In this document: positions 14,332-29,177 of the stretch, piece by piece
Position numbering within the stretch: the stretch's first letter is position 1
How the letters are laid out: each line of letters starts with the position of its first letter
From: Cardiocondyla obscurior
Taxonomy: Eukaryota; Arthropoda; Insecta; Hymenoptera; Formicidae
Assembly (NCBI RefSeq): GCF_019399895.1
Contig: NC_091864.1
Location: 9,960,001 to 10,024,000, forward strand
DNA length: 64,000 nt
Direction: 5' to 3'
Program-made: the position numbers and the translations under genes
Notes under the pieces: model-generated
Told to the model about the DNA's origin: nothing
Database searches by the model: none
The model's input: the letters and a program-made list of their open reading frames with translations, nothing else

Positions 14332-17300
14332 CTTTTTTAGCGACTTTTTAATGTAATTGCGATCTAATTTAACGAGACAAGATTTTGAATAGTTATGTCT
14401 AAAGTTATTGTAATGCCTGGCAATTCGATGAATTAGATTCACACACAATCTCATATCATTTAGCCAAACTTTCGTCATAACTCTCATCTATCTTAATTTC
14501 GACTGCAACTTTGTGTAAGTGAAAACACAGTAAGTTTGATCTGCCAAAAACACTATCCGAATATATCACGTAATTATAACCTATTTTATTTTATTATTTA
14601 AATAAATTTATTTGTATAGATACAATCTGGCCATATTATTAAATGTTTTGACTCGTAAACGATAAAGCGATTTGATACGCTATATGGTCATTTATAATAT
14701 AGTACTTGTGTGCAGCAGAAAATATTATTTTAAAGCTTTTTTTATACAAAGTATAAACAATCGCAATTATTTTCCGTTGGCGATTATGAATAGAAGGTTA
14801 ATTTAACACGCTTTAATAGTACTCGACGTGTACATAATCAATTCATCAAGTTAATGTTTAATTAAAATTCTAATCTAATCCCCGATATCATTTTCTATAT
14901 GTGAAGCAACGTAGGGCTCCAATAAGAAAAATATTTAAAAAAAAAGGGATAAATTTTGCAAATACGAGGCATATCTTGCGATTTCAAAATTATTAAATTT
15001 AAGTTAACTACTTAAGACGTATAAATAAAAAACGAGTCTATGCTTGCGCGAAGCGTAAGTGCCTGTTAATTGCTATGCACCGATGAGCAAGATTGTTCTC
15101 CGGAGGACATTTTTCTCGAGGTAAAAATTCTCAAGACGGAAAAGGATGCCGAACGAGTTTCCTCGCTCCACCTGTTTCCGCAAACTATCTTACCTATTCC
15201 GCCGTGGATATAGAAGACACGCTGTCGCTAAATTGTGTTTTAAGCTCAAACTTTACGCCGTTCTCTACCCCGGGATCTTACAGCGCCGTTATCCGTGCTA
15301 AGTGCGCCGCCAGGATGTTCCCCTTTACAAATCCCGAACCGGGTGACATCGTACTTATACACACGTATACACAAACGTTTGCCGGCGTGTACACACCCCA
15401 CGGCGGGCGGACGTTTCTTTGGCGGCGTGACGCGCGGGTATCTGCAGTAATGAGATGCATTAAGTTTCGGTATAGTTCTCCGGCGTGGCGATTAATTATT
15501 ATTCATATCTACATTACGTCGACGCTTTGACGGTCCCATACATCAATACCTAAATTGGATATTCAGATGTGACCATATTTTGTTACGGATGCACTTTGCA
15601 AGCTAATTGCTAATTAAGCTATATTTCACGGTAAGGATATTCGTTCGGCCGTGCATGTAATTTCATTGCGCCGCGCCGCGCATCGTAAATTTTTCACTTC
15701 TGGACCGATATTCTCAAACGTGACAGCCAGATTTATTCACCGCTGCTCGCGGCGAGTCGTCGTGCTACGCAGCTTTTGGTGGAAATTACTATTGGCGCGC
15801 CTAATCCCGCTTAGAGAAAAATTTTCCCCGGCAACGATGGACTACGAAGTTTTCCGCGCCGTTGCACTTTCGCATTCACGAACGCAATTGGTCGAAACTC
15901 TGACAACTTCCCGTTCATTGCTTCAGATCCCCGCGGAATTAGCACTTTGTTAAAGAGTCGGAGAAATTAAAAAGAAAATGAGAGAGCGTTTTCCGCGGAG
16001 CGCAGCTACGCGGGGATCCTGCCTTACGGGAATTACACGGAAACGGTTCTGCGGCCTTAAAACTATCTTTTAATACTTCGGAACGGCGTCGTTTGTTCCG
16101 CGGCGGTCGTTCGTATGAAACCGCGGCGAATTAATAGAATTTTTAATTAAAATGTGCAGTAATTGTTCTGAGGAGGGAGGAATATATGAGGACGGGCACG
16201 CAGCGTCACGAACAACGAAATTGTGTGTTAGATACAAACGCGAGGCGAAGAGAAACACTATGTGGAAAGAGACAACGCGCGGGGGATTTATAGATAGAGA
16301 GTTTATTACCTGAATCTGATTACGACAATCGTGGAGGATTTAATCTCGCGACAATTTCGTCGCTGTAGGTGCATCATTTAAATTTGAATACGTTGTTACG
16401 ACCGTTCGCCGGTCGCGTTATGCTTACATACCATTGTCTAAGCGTCCATTTTATTTTTGTTCTATTCTAATGTCAGATACGATTTTGTCTCGGTTAGAAA
16501 AGCTGCTTTCCTCTCGGTGAATAATTAAAGAAGCGAATAAAAATATTAGCGGCTGTCCTTCCGTGAACAAATTGCCTTCTCAAAAATACTTGACGTTATT
16601 GGTACACCCCTCTTTGTATCGCGAATGCGTTTATATCCTCTCGAATGTACGAAATATCAATATCCCGCATTCAATTTCGCAGATGCAGTCGCAATAAAAT
16701 TATTATGGGAATAATTTTCGTTCGATCTCGTTTTATTATAGCTAGTTCGGGAACCATATAATTTGCAGCACGGATATATAGAGTCGTGCTGTAACGACGA
16801 AACTTTTCTCCTTGAATATTCTACCGTTTCGTATACGCAAGTTCTCGGCGCACTGTGCGAAGCGAGATTTACTGATAAACAATAGACCTCGATATTCATT
16901 AGTAAATTACGTAATTGCATTAGTAATACCAGAGCATTTCGACCTGATGAGAAGCATGTGCGCGCATGTACACGTGAACGTTGTATCGTTCGTTCTGAGG
17001 CAGCATACTTTATAGTCGCGGCACCGGAAATAGTTGTACGTGGATAAATGGTGAATAAATTAAAGCGCATTGCATGCACTCCGTTAATTCATTTTGCCAA
17101 CAATTAAGCCTCGTATCGTGATGGGTCAATTCTGAGTACCTTATCACGATCGCACTTGCCGATCGCGATTGTAAGAGACCCGCGTAAAAAATGTTATTAA
17201 ACCAATTTTTTTTTTTTATTATGCGCCGAATGTTACTTCTATGCAACTGTATTGATTCTGTAGTTCCTTTACAAGATTAAAGTCATCGAACATTGCGTCG

Positions 17301-20300
17301 CTATATTATAAGTACTTTGATTTACATCGAATAATTTAACAATGAAACTAAATTATAAATTTTTAATTAGTCAATTGCAGAATTGAAGAATTAATATCAT
17401 AATTGAGAGATTTGTCACAGGACAGACGGTCTGAGAAATATTTCCCTTTAATTGCATCAATTTTACGCTTTCATTCGAAGTAAATCCGAAATAGATTAAC
17501 GAAGTTTCTGAGACTTTTCCTGAATAATACGGCCGGGTAAAAATTAATTATTAAAAGAGTACATTTAGTAGATGAATGTACTCTTTTGTGCAGACTCACC
17601 GGACTAGGCGGAATCACTAAGTGTAGTAGTTCCACTATAACAGGACTTTCTTTACTCATCCAGTAGGGCAAGTAACGAAAACTTCAACATAATACTAAAA
17701 TTAATAGAATCCGAGCGACTGCCCAAACTTATTTTATTATTATATACTATATATGTTTAACTGCGTAGTGCTTTATTATAAATGGCGTGTATATGTATAA
17801 TACAAAAAATAAAGATCGAGTGCCGTTATTTAATTTAAATTAAAAAATATATTTTTAACTTTACTATGTTAAATAGACGTTTTTTATTTTTTATTTCTTT
17901 TTCGTAATATTCCTAAAATGTGAAAAAACGGTATACTTATTTAACTGCCAGAGAGTTTTTAGCGCGAGGTATTAAAGCTATCCGTCGAAAGTAAATTGGC
18001 ACTGGTAAAAGATGCTCAATTTACAAACCCGTTTAACTCCGTGATATCGTTATTGTACCTAGCCTTCGATCGCTTCGATCTTGGTAAGCCACCGATCGAT
18101 GGATCGTCTATCATGGGCGCAATGGCGACCACGTTACGTGGTGCGGTGAGCTCTGTGTCTGTTCGAGAATAGGGAAACCACGACTGCTGCAGATAGGTGC
18201 TGGCGAAAGACCGTGATAACGCTTATCTGCTTCCTGAATTTATTGCCGGCGCTACGAAAACGCACCCGCCAGCCGCGCTTCCCTGCCCATTCCAATGTTA
18301 ATTAGCGTATTCTTGGAGTGTTATAGATTATGGTTACGACGTCTATCAGCGTTACCGAGAACAATGCCGAACGAAGTGACGACGTTGACATACTTTTGAC
18401 GCGGGCAAACGCGACACGCTATGTTACCGCCGCTATGTTTACTCGTTCCACTAGCACCTTTTGCGGCCTTGGGTCAAAAAAGTGGTTTTCTTAAAAAAAA
18501 AAAAAATAATAATAATAATCAAGATCTATGAAAGTTTAATGTACAAACGATGCTCACCGCGGATTAGCCGTATTTTATATGGAACGCTTTTTCGTTATCA
18601 AAACTGTAACGCTCGCGAAAAAGAAAGTAGCCGAGCCGGCTAATTTATTCGCCGTCGGTGCTGCAAGCAATGGCTCTTTTTATAGAAACTGTTCATTGAC
18701 TTCTAAATAATTGGTCCAGATAATATCCCAGGGGAAATAAAAAATGCAACAAAGATCGATATTCGCAAAGTGGGCCAATACTATTGACAGATTGACGTGT
18801 GAGTTTGTTTAAAAATACCGCGCTGGATTATTTTAACTGACCTACTAGGTAAGCGTGCATCGCATTTCATTTCACGCACCGTGTGTAATGAGATAAATCA
18901 AGAATGCATATTGTATATCATGTTGTTACGTCGGGTCCTTTAATCGCGAACAACCCTTTAATCGCGTATGTACATATAAAGTAGGTGGTAAAATTATACA
19001 AGTAAATGCTCGTGTGTAATTTTTATTTATGGATAAATTTACTGAAAGAGGGAGAGAGAGAGAGGCAGCAAGAGAAGTAAGTTTAGTTATCACAATTAAG
19101 GATATCTGCATAATAGCGACATGCGGATAATGTGAGACCATTAACGTAAAAGAGACGAAGTCCGTTTAACGTCTGCAATTGAGGCTTCATGTATTATTAA
19201 TTGTTCAAAGTTATTACGATCGACGAGTAATTAAATTTGCATCAGAATCGTCGACCTTGAGGCCAATTTCAAAACCGCTTTGACTACCTACGAGATCAAG
19301 TGTCATTTGAGTTCTTAAAGCCCCCCGTCCTAACAATAGCGACGGCAGAACGTCGTCGTCGGTTCCGTTTATCAGCGTTGCTACGTTCTGCCGGCGACCG
19401 CCAACGATTCAAACTATTCGCGTTGCCAAGTTTATTACACAATTCTGCGGATAACAACGTTGCGAATAGCTGGCAGCATAATCAGGTATGAGTTTCGCGC
19501 GCCGATTACGCAGTGGATCCGAAGCGGCTAAACTCGATTAAGCAGACGACAGCTCAGGTTCTAGTTGGGATTAGGATCAAAGCCCGGGGTTTATGGGACA
19601 CGAGATGTCTGCTTTAATGCCTTGAGGTACCCGGCGTGCGTTCTACCTCTATCACTCGATCCCGCGGCCTCCTCTCTGATCTATATGCCAATGATTCGCG
19701 CTGCGATTCTCGGGTCTCTCGGACGAGCGACCTCGCCGACGTCGCGAGATTCGTGCATGGATTCGTTAGTCCTCTCTCGCTGCCTGCGCGTCTATTCGTT
19801 AATTAATCTCATTTGCGTACACACGTTGCCGTTGCAAATCGCTGTCGTCGCGCAAGCACGCACTACCAGTTTACGTCGTCGTGACATTATACGCGACCAC
19901 CTTTCGTCCTCACGCCGTGCCATCCGTTTGCGGCGAACTCGGCACGTGATGAAACCGCTTCGTGACTTCCTGCTATATTTGCCGCCGTATCGCATCGAAA
20001 ATCTTTGATACCTTTTTTGCCTAACCCCCAAGCAGACCCTTTCATTCCCGGTGTGCAGCCCCGGGACGCGTAAATTATTCCTCGCTAATTACCGAGAGAA
20101 ACGTATCAGACGTCACCTCGCAATCGCGCCGAATATCTCGTGACAGAGGTACGTCGACTCGAAGAGGCAGATAATATAATCGCGATTCTTATGGAGCGAT
20201 TGTATCAGATTTCCCTGATAAATCGTGAATTATCAATCAGATCGTTAACCGAGGATATTTTTATGCGAAACAAGTTAAAAGGGGATTTTTTAGTTAAGCA

Positions 20301-21726
20301 TGTAAAGGGGATTAATACTCGGTATAAGAGAAGATAAAAGTAGAAATGGATCGAAGATACAATTTTGTTAATAAAAGCTGATCATTTTTTGCCTCCAGCG
20401 ATTTAATTTTTAATTATAACGCAGAAACTAAGTTTGCAATTCGATCGGCCAAAATTTATTTCTTAACGTCCTGGTTTTAATGGAGTTATATTAAACGAGA
20501 ATCGAATTGAATTTCAAAGAATTACTTTTACAACGGAAGCGAGAAAAATTGAATTGCACGAGCGGCACGTTTAAGAGACTACGTTAAATATAAATGTTTA
20601 TGAATCATCTCGCTATTCGATTTTTAAATAATCGTATAACAATAATATTGATAAAATTAGAATAATTTCGATATTAATAATATTTTAATAATTGACGATG
20701 ATGAAGTGAATGGTATCCATTTCCGACCGTTAATGTGACAAAACACCTCGTGAAATATTGAAGCCTCGATAGAATTTGTCGGCAAAGAAAGTAAATGATT
20801 TATTTTCGCGTGACGATAACTCCGGGAACCCACGGCTGTTCGGAACTGCTACGATTGCGGGGATAATAGGAAGCATTGTAGAAGGACACGCAAGAACGAA
20901 GACAATCTTGCATATAATATTCCAAGAAACCGTTAACCGTTTAGCTTGTTACACGCAGCGAGTAAATTTCCGGCGCGTCTTTGTCCCTCTTCAACTTTTC
21001 TGCCGGCAACGGCACGAAGATCGCACTTGGAAATAATTAAACCGTAGAACGTGCTTTGGCGCGAAGGAGGACACTGAGGGAATGCCCATTGTTATTCCAA
21101 GGAGCCCGATGCTTCCTCCGTTATCGAGGAATTAGACGGTAACACGAGGAATTAAACAAGGATTTGAGAGAAAAGCGTAATAAAATCATTAAAGAAGTGA
21201 TGTACGAACGAAGACAAGAGCTAACGGGGATTCCAGCGAGCAGCTAATTGCCTGCCTTAATGAGAAAAAGTCCGGGTAAAGAGATCGTTGACTCGAACAC
21301 GTGGAGATTTAGATGTGTTTAATTTTATTTGGGTAACTACATTCGTTCGTAATATTTGCGTTCCTATTTGAATAATAAATTCAGAAACAAACGATTACAA
21401 TTTACGTAAAAACGAACCCTCGATAAACTCGTAAAGATAGAAGATACCCCGCACGTGTATTTGCCAACGACGCGAAAGTGAGACTCTTGCCACCTTAATT
21501 GCAGTTTCTTCGTAGTCGTTTTATTTTTAATTCTGTTACCAGTCTCGAGAAGAATATAAGCACGACAAAATCCATTTTAAACGATAAAGTTAATCGCGAC
21601 AGCTTGACAATATTTTCGGAGTACCGCGCTAATTGATTCATAATAATTTTTATAAATCGTTAAATGTATGTATTACGCACGTCATTTTATGGGAATCGTT
21701 AATGCGAATTATATTTTTTTATTTAA

Positions 21727-21765
21727 TTTGTACAACAACGTTGTACATTTTGTACAACAACGTTG
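21727..21765. repeat. Two-copy tandem repeat, period 22
   Basis: TTTGTACAACAACGTTG occurs at 21727-21743 and again at 21749-21765. Within the first copy GTACAAC and a following GTTGTAC are complementary, so the unit can also form a short hairpin. Confidence 0.85.
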
Positions 21766-24700
21766 AAATGATAAAACGTAATAAAAAAATATTACTGACT
21801 CACCAGTTCGATGCGCAGCGGTGGAGTTTCACAGCAACGCAGCTACGACGATACTGTAACATACAAATAAAAATATAAATTGTAGAGGTGTTCAGAATTA
21901 TTTTCATTAATTAAAAAAAAATGTGTACGCGATTTTACTTAATTTTTCAGTTAAACAATAAAAAATAAATTTAGTACCTAAACAAAATCTTTATTAAATT
22001 AATTTCTGAGATGAAAAACGTTTTTCTTTATTAGTTATTAAACTTTTCATTATTTATAATCGTTACCAAAAGAAACAATAACGGAATTTCAATAAATAAC
22101 AAAAAATTTGACTATTAATTTTAAACAAAAAAAAGCAATGCTTACCGAGACGTTGCTCCACCGAAGCATGTTGCCCATCCTGGGCCTCCTCCTCCTCTCA
22201 GTTCGGTTGTCGTGTCATCCTTCCACGTCTTAGACACTTGAATTTACAATCGCGAAAATGAATCAAAAACAATAACACTTAAAATATTTCGCGCAATTTT
22301 AGACGGCATTCGCGTTCTTAAATTTCACATAACAAAATTCATCTAAATACTTAAGCGCACTCCCGAAAAAACAATCAACGAACTGACTGCAGTTCGTATA
22401 TTTTATAATATTAGCGACGACAGACAGCGCGTTCGTTTCTCCTCTCGAACCTTATCTGAAACGAAAAAAAAAAACAAGTATTAGTCGCGTCAACTAACTT
22501 ACGATACGTAAATACGTGTTACTTTTCGGTGCGTACAGACTTAACAGGTTAACTGACCGTTTCAACCTATGCTAACTGCGTGCCTCGACTTACGTGAACT
22601 GCGCGCTTGGTTGGCGATCACGGCATCATCTCGTACCGCGATGGCTGCCGCTCGAAATAAGAACATGAATACAGCGCGAGACACTCGCAGCTATCTCTTT
22701 CTATCCCGCGTGACCGCTGTCTCTCTCACTCTCCGCGACCTCTGTCTCTATCGCGCGCTACGCACAGCGTTGTACGGGATAAAACTTACTGTATAGTTTT
22801 ACTAAGTCCTCTGCACGTCCGGAACATCTATCTAGGTAGTCGCATCGCGCTAGAATGCCGTCTGTATCACCAAATCCGCGTATAACTAACGACAAGGACC
22901 GAACCTCTCTTTACCACGTGCTGCGCGTTCGGCCGCCGGAAGAAAGAGTGCGGAGGGGATCTAACGCACGTAGGCGCTACGCGCCTACTGTCCCACTACC
23001 CCCACCCATCCCTTCTACTCATCTCTCTCTTCGACGTATTCGCGCGCTGTTTACGAACTGCGTGTGTCGAGCGAGCCGAGCGACGACTGAGAAATGTGGC
23101 GCGATGTTTTATTTATTGATGACTTTTCTCGTTCCACATTTTAGCCACTTATATTATCATGTTTAATTCGATGCTCCAATATAGATATTTCTTTTTACAA
23201 CACAATGCAACCTACAATTTATATATATTTTGCGATCACCATATTTTTACAAATATTATAATATTAAAATATTTTATTCTTTCGTACAATATATTTTACT
23301 AATTCAGTATGAATTACCGAACCAATACCGTGTATATGTATAATATTTCCTACAATTCTCTTTTCTACCTGGATCAGCACGATCTGCGTAACAATCCCGT
23401 CTCGTGTAACGTACAATATCGCGCAATATCCATATAACTGCTATGCGATCAAATTTCATTCGCGAGTTTATGCCGTATATTTTTGAGATATTTCTCACGA
23501 TGTTACGGAACGAGCGGCGTCTCCCCACATAACCGACCGCAACTACTTCATCTTTTCTCCGGCTCCAAAGACGCGGTTTTATCGCAGAGTGAAGAAATCA
23601 CGCTGGCTGAGATTGTTTTCCAATTTGAGATATACGATTTATATAACAACCCGCGAACAGTAGCGAGTGTAAACCACCGTGGAATCCCAATAGCCCTAAG
23701 GGCAAACGACAAAGTTGAAGTGTGTCTATGCTCGCTCGACGAAACCGTAACGATATTATTGATACTAAACAATTTTTATATAATACTCGCGTCGGTAAAC
23801 GAGGGCGTCTCGAAAAATTCTTTCGATAAGAATCGCTGTCAAAATATCATAATTTTTGGACGAGCGGTTCATTGTCTCTTTATAACGCTGGTGTTAGAAC
23901 CGGTATAAGACACCTCCAAGAAACGTGTTAAATTACACCCTTAAGAAAGTGCAGAATTTAACTTTTAAATACGACTATACTTTTACAGTCTTCTTCAATT
24001 TTTTATTGTACGTTTTATTATTTATTATTATTTTTTTTTTAATTTTTATTTAAGAGAACTGTTATTGCATTGCTTTCTACATTTTTCAAATATCCGCCGC
24101 GCTATTTATCATCGTCGCAAAGTTTAATAGCGTATCGTAATATAAAGCTACTTCGCGCGGATATTACGCTATAGTATATGTATGTATAGATATTGGAGTA
24201 TTATTTAATATTCAAGAAAATACTTCGTTAATTTCAATTTCGTTATTTACGAGCCACATTCAACATTCGCCGTTGTTTATCGGTTATTTTTCTCAACGCT
24301 GTACGATCTCTTATTGGATTGGAGAAGTCGCTTGGTTTAAATTACATTTAAACAATTAAATAACACTTCGAGTTAAATCGGATCAATGATTTTTACCGTA
24401 ATGTTATAAGATGAATAATCCGAAAATATTAAGTGGTAAAAAGTCTTTGATGGCTATTTAATCTATATGTCAACATCTAACATTGAGAGATACATACGAT
24501 GTAGAAATTAATAAATAAACGTACGTGCATGCACACACATACGTACCCGGCGAGAAGCCAAGATCTGTAACATATAATTACGGCAGAACGACGAAATGTA
24601 CTTTACGTGCAAATGTTAATGGCATTACTATTAGCATGTGTACACAATGGCAACAACCGTAACGTCGCCTCGTACCACCGGATGGTCAAATTTACTCCAA

Positions 24701-27700
24701 TGAAATATGAATACTTTTATCACGATAAAATAGAAATTTCCATCGCGCTCATATGAATACTGCCACAGACGTGGCGTTGTAATTTAATGATAAAATGTTT
24801 TCATCACACTTAATTGCTTTATAAAATGTAAAACCGAAATAATGCCCGTATTTAGGAAATGGCTTTTGAAGTGAAATAAAGTGGCGTATAAAATATTTTA
24901 CACAATCTGACACTCGATTTCGTGAAGATTTTAATACGTATTTGCCTCTACGAGAGTTTAACGTGCGTCACTGGGCGCGCAATTATTAAGTGTGCTTGAA
25001 AAAGTAACCAAGAGAACTCGAATTTCTCTCGTAATTATACACGCGTGCGGGGATCAATCAGAATTGATTGATTCGCAACTCGGCGCACATTTATTTCGTT
25101 TGTCTACGGGGAATAGGAATAAAAGGACGTTCTTAATCCCGACCCGGCGCGGCACGGGAGAGGAAAGTCCATATTACATTCTCGAAATACACGGAATCTG
25201 GTATTCTTTTTACGGCGGGATGAAGGAATGATAGATAGTATCGCAAAATTTCCAGTTACGTGCAAGTTTGTCTCATACGTGTGCGGCTTCGAAGCCCGAC
25301 ACGCAGGATTGATGAGCTTCCGCGGTCGGATATTGTGCCCGAAATAAGAGATACCGGAAGCTGTCACTCGGCCGGCGGCGTCGCGTACGCGCGCGATACG
25401 CTTTCTCGCCTTCGTCTGCCTGCTTACTTCTTCGATTAGGGACCGCCAGCTCTTGCATTGTTCATGAGTATAATTCTGGAAACGGCTCGGTTGCGCGTCC
25501 CGGGTGTAACCGTTTCACGGGTCATCGCTACGGGTATTGATCCCTCGATCTCAGATAGGAGACGTTACGTTTATTTTCAGGAGGAACCCTGATGCCTCTA
25601 TCAATGGTAATACGCGAACGTGCGGGGATTCGGAACTCGTTTTATCCACTATCGTTCCCTGTACCCGTACCCCCTTCGCTATCCGTTCCCTCTGTTTATC
25701 TCCCTCGCCCTCTTCACGCGTACAGATCTTCCCATCTGGATTTACATAGATTCCGGGCTGGACTAAAGATTACACATCCGGATACGTCGGACTTTGCCGG
25801 GTCCGCGCACGAGAGCAGACCAGAAATTCACGTGCTCTCAAATATAGTTTTCGAGCGCCTCGTGCGACTAAGTGGAATACGTTAAATCCGTATGCGCGAA
25901 TTATTTAAAAAAATACCCGATAAAAGTTTTAGATACGTGATTTAAACCGAAAAATAGTAAAAACTCTTCAATAGCACATGTCAGACAAAAAATAGAATAA
26001 ACGTCCGCGGGAATATAAAAATAGATGGCACTCGTTAATTTGATATTTTACGAAATTTATCTATTTCTAAATAACGTTCTAAAATTGATTTCCGTTTTAG
26101 ATATAAACATTATACATTATTAATAATATATCTCTATTTTACCTAAAATGTGTATATTTTGGAAAACGTCGTGTTATCATGGATCTTTTATAGAACAAAG
26201 TTTTATGTCGAGCCGAGTGCCGAGCTTATAGAGATAAGGAGTTGTACGAAAGAAAGCACATTACTCGTTATCAGCAACATCGTTCTGTTATGCGTATGCG
26301 TATAGAATGGAACGCAGCTCACGTAAATGAGAGATTTAAATTCGATTAAAATTACATTATGGTATTGCGTACGTAACTTTAAGCGGTCTCGTCAAATTGC
26401 AACATATTTTTGTATTTGTTCCGCACTGAAATAATTAGCCTCGGTGCGACCGTCGAGATATTATCGATCTAAAGCATCTTTGCGTGCCGATCTTTATTTT
26501 TCCATTTACTCGGTTTACCATTAAATCAGATTAGATTGCTGTTTAAGGGAGGGAGTGTGCTCATTATTTTTCATTTTAGTTCTTCGCGAATCGAGCTATA
26601 TTAACACGTGATTTATAACTTCAATTTAATCTTTAACGGTTTGCGGTACACTTGAAAGATTACTTTATGAAATACGACACTGATGGTAGCTCCTTCATTA
26701 GAAATAAAGTACTCGATATTTAAATTAGCAAATATTAATTACTTGTAAATAGTATTAAACATAAGTTCCTTGGCATGTAAAATAATAAACGTAATAAAGT
26801 AATACTGGCTAATTATTTTAACTTTGCTACGAATACTTCTTTGTTTATAGAAATGTCGATAAATGTGCCAATATTCTATTAAAACGTCATAGAAAAAAAA
26901 GCGCTTATTTATATTATAAAGTAGTAAAAGACAATATAAACAATAATAAAATCGCTCTTCTTCTTATAAAAGTAATAGTTTAATTTGTGTTCAATTTCTT
27001 ATTTTAATTACTCCACAAAAATTGATTTCAAATCTATTGAGAATTTTGCAGTTATAAATGTATGATTTCTATGATTCCCTAATAATTACATTGTCAAAAT
27101 GATTTTGTTAAGTGAGTTAGTTTATAACCAAAAAGTTAACTCAAATTTTAAGCGGATTATAAATACATTATTTATTCATGAAGGCTAGATTAGAATCCAA
27201 CGTGCAGTTAAGAAATTAGAATTTTGCGATGCAACTTCGTGATTACGTTTGAAATTTTTTTGATATCGATTTTAACATACGTAGATACGTATGAATGCGT
27301 AAACGCATTACATTATTAGATTTATCTATATCTACAGCAACATTCAAATATTTAAATTACTAAATATTTTAAATATTGGAAAAATAGTTATTTTTTTAAA
27401 TAAACGTTTTCATATTTTATTTATATTACTCCATTTTAAAGTATTTTAAATTATTAAAATTATATATTATTAGTCATCGATTATAGTCATCTGCTTTCCA
27501 ACAATTTAAATGTTAACTTTTCATCACGCAACGATTTTTGATTAGTATAAAATTGTAAATCAATAGTTCACATCTTTCTACATATATGTATAATATCAAT
27601 TCAATAATAGGTCAGCTAAATTTGATTTGAGCCACGATATAGTGCGTGTCATATATGTAGAAAAAACCTTTTTCCCCATTTCTCTCAATATAAATGAGAA

Positions 27701-29079
27701 ATTTATCATTTACAAATAGTACCTCTACATGAATTAAATACACGCAATGTCCGTTTTCAGCTCTTTTAAACGTAGAAATTTTTTTTAATATATTGAAATT
27801 AATATTTATGTATTTAAAAATTCTGATTTAGTAACTTCTTTCATGGCGAAATTCATGAAAAAATAGCGATTATTAATGAATATATAATAAACCTTGCATG
27901 CAAAAATATAAATCTTCTTTCACGAAGAAGAAAGAAATCCAGTTTAAAGTAGAGATACATGTCGAATCAATCTCTAACATATCGCAAAAGTTTTACAGTA
28001 TAAATGAATTCCAAATTATACACAAATGTATTTTTCCGGTTATTAATTCAAAACTTTCATATACTTAATTGTATTAATAATTCGTTTATCATAAGATCGT
28101 ATTTCAAACAGTTTCCCAAAATCCGACGGAATCGGGTATTAGGCGTAAAATTGAATATGCAAATGTGGCATCGATTTTGCGAGGTGAGAGAAATAGTTGA
28201 GTACACATTAAATTCCGGAATATGGTAGTGCGATGATGCACGTACCATGCTATAAACTGTTGCTAACTTACTCCGTATCATCACGCGTAGTTTCGTAAGT
28301 ATACTACGTCGTCTCGAAAATTTTCTTTGAAGTAGTAATTGGCTTGCTTATTAATGGCCTCTTAGAAGTTTCTAAGCTTGATGAGCGGGCCGTCTATAAA
28401 GCTGAGCTTAATGAAAGGAATTTTGTTATATATTGTACAAACAATCTTGTCACTTTTACAATAACGTTTGCCTCATCATCGTGATAAATTTCACCGCAAA
28501 ATAATTCACGACCGATTTGAGAAATTCAGTGGAAAACCGATGTATTAATCTATTGTTACAGCTATGCTAAATAATCCAATTAATTAAGGGCGGTATTAAT
28601 AAGATATTACCGTCATTACGTCATTATTTCGATCGTGGTAAAATACAAACAAAATGAATTTGCTCGCGAGCCGACACTCTAAATCTGCGGGACTGTTACG
28701 CGAAAGTCTTTGCTTGAATCTTTTAAACTGAACTTTGAATAAAAGATAAACGAACAAGAAACAGTAATCCAGATTTTATTGTGACGCAGTCACATGAGCG
28801 ACATTCGATGATTTCGAATGGGCTTTCTCTTTCAAAAATCGCGCCCACCCAAAAACATTGTAGAATTATTAAGTGCCAAGCTTAGTCCTTGCTTGACCCG
28901 CTTATGTTAACTCGCGCTATTCTCTGCCGAGTTCCTCGAGTACTTTGCGAACTTCGGCGCACACGTAGGTGGGCTATAAGTATAAGTACTAGTAAGTAAG
29001 AGTATGTATACTGCCGTTTATACGTAAAGCGTTCGCGCGATAGCGTGATACTTAAGTCGAGGACGTTCACGTGTTACAG

Positions 29080-29177
29080 ATTTACCCAGGTTTGGCCAAC
29101 CGTTGAACAACCTCACAGTCTCGGTGGGTCGCGAAGCCGTTTTCACCTGTATCGTCGAGGGTCTCGGACCATACAAG
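29080..29177 (+). CDS. DIP gene, coding exon 2 (first half of Ig1)
   Basis: After two bases that complete an Asp codon, the exon encodes 32 residues running from LPRFGQPLNNLTVSVGRE to EGLGPYK. It covers strands A to B of the first Ig domain, including the first disulfide Cys (FTC, residue 48 of the joined protein) and an N-glycosylation sequon NLT at residue 35. The acceptor is GTTACAG|AT and the donor is AAG|GTGAGA; both are good matches. It ends in phase 0. A competing acceptor at CCCAG|G, 10 bases further in, would shift the frame relative to exon 1 and delete conserved residues. Ig1 is the domain that contacts Dpr partners in the family, but this exon holds only its N-terminal strands. 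Confidence 0.93.

Larger units (their letters stand above)
1207..29079 (+). other. Intron 1 of the DIP gene (27.9 kb)
   Basis: GTAAAA donor and TTACAG acceptor. I find no supported gene inside. CpG-rich patches stand out at roughly 1210-2830, 7850-9560, 10440-11110, 13720-14160, 15100-16030, 19320-20120, 22560-23090 and 25130-25880. They are separated by AT-rich sequence, for example 2960-4100, 6700-7020, 14560-15030 and 26660-28000. Such patches near a 5' exon could be enhancers or alternative promoters, but the sequence alone does not show this. Microsatellites and homopolymers are listed separately. Open frames here reach 194 codons, but none is recognisable and most lack an ATG start. Confidence 0.8.

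Noticed and set aside
20140..20337. 65-codon + strand frame with a charged, helix-like composition
   Set aside because: It begins with GTG in eukaryotic DNA and has no clear splice acceptor. Composition alone is not enough to call an exon.
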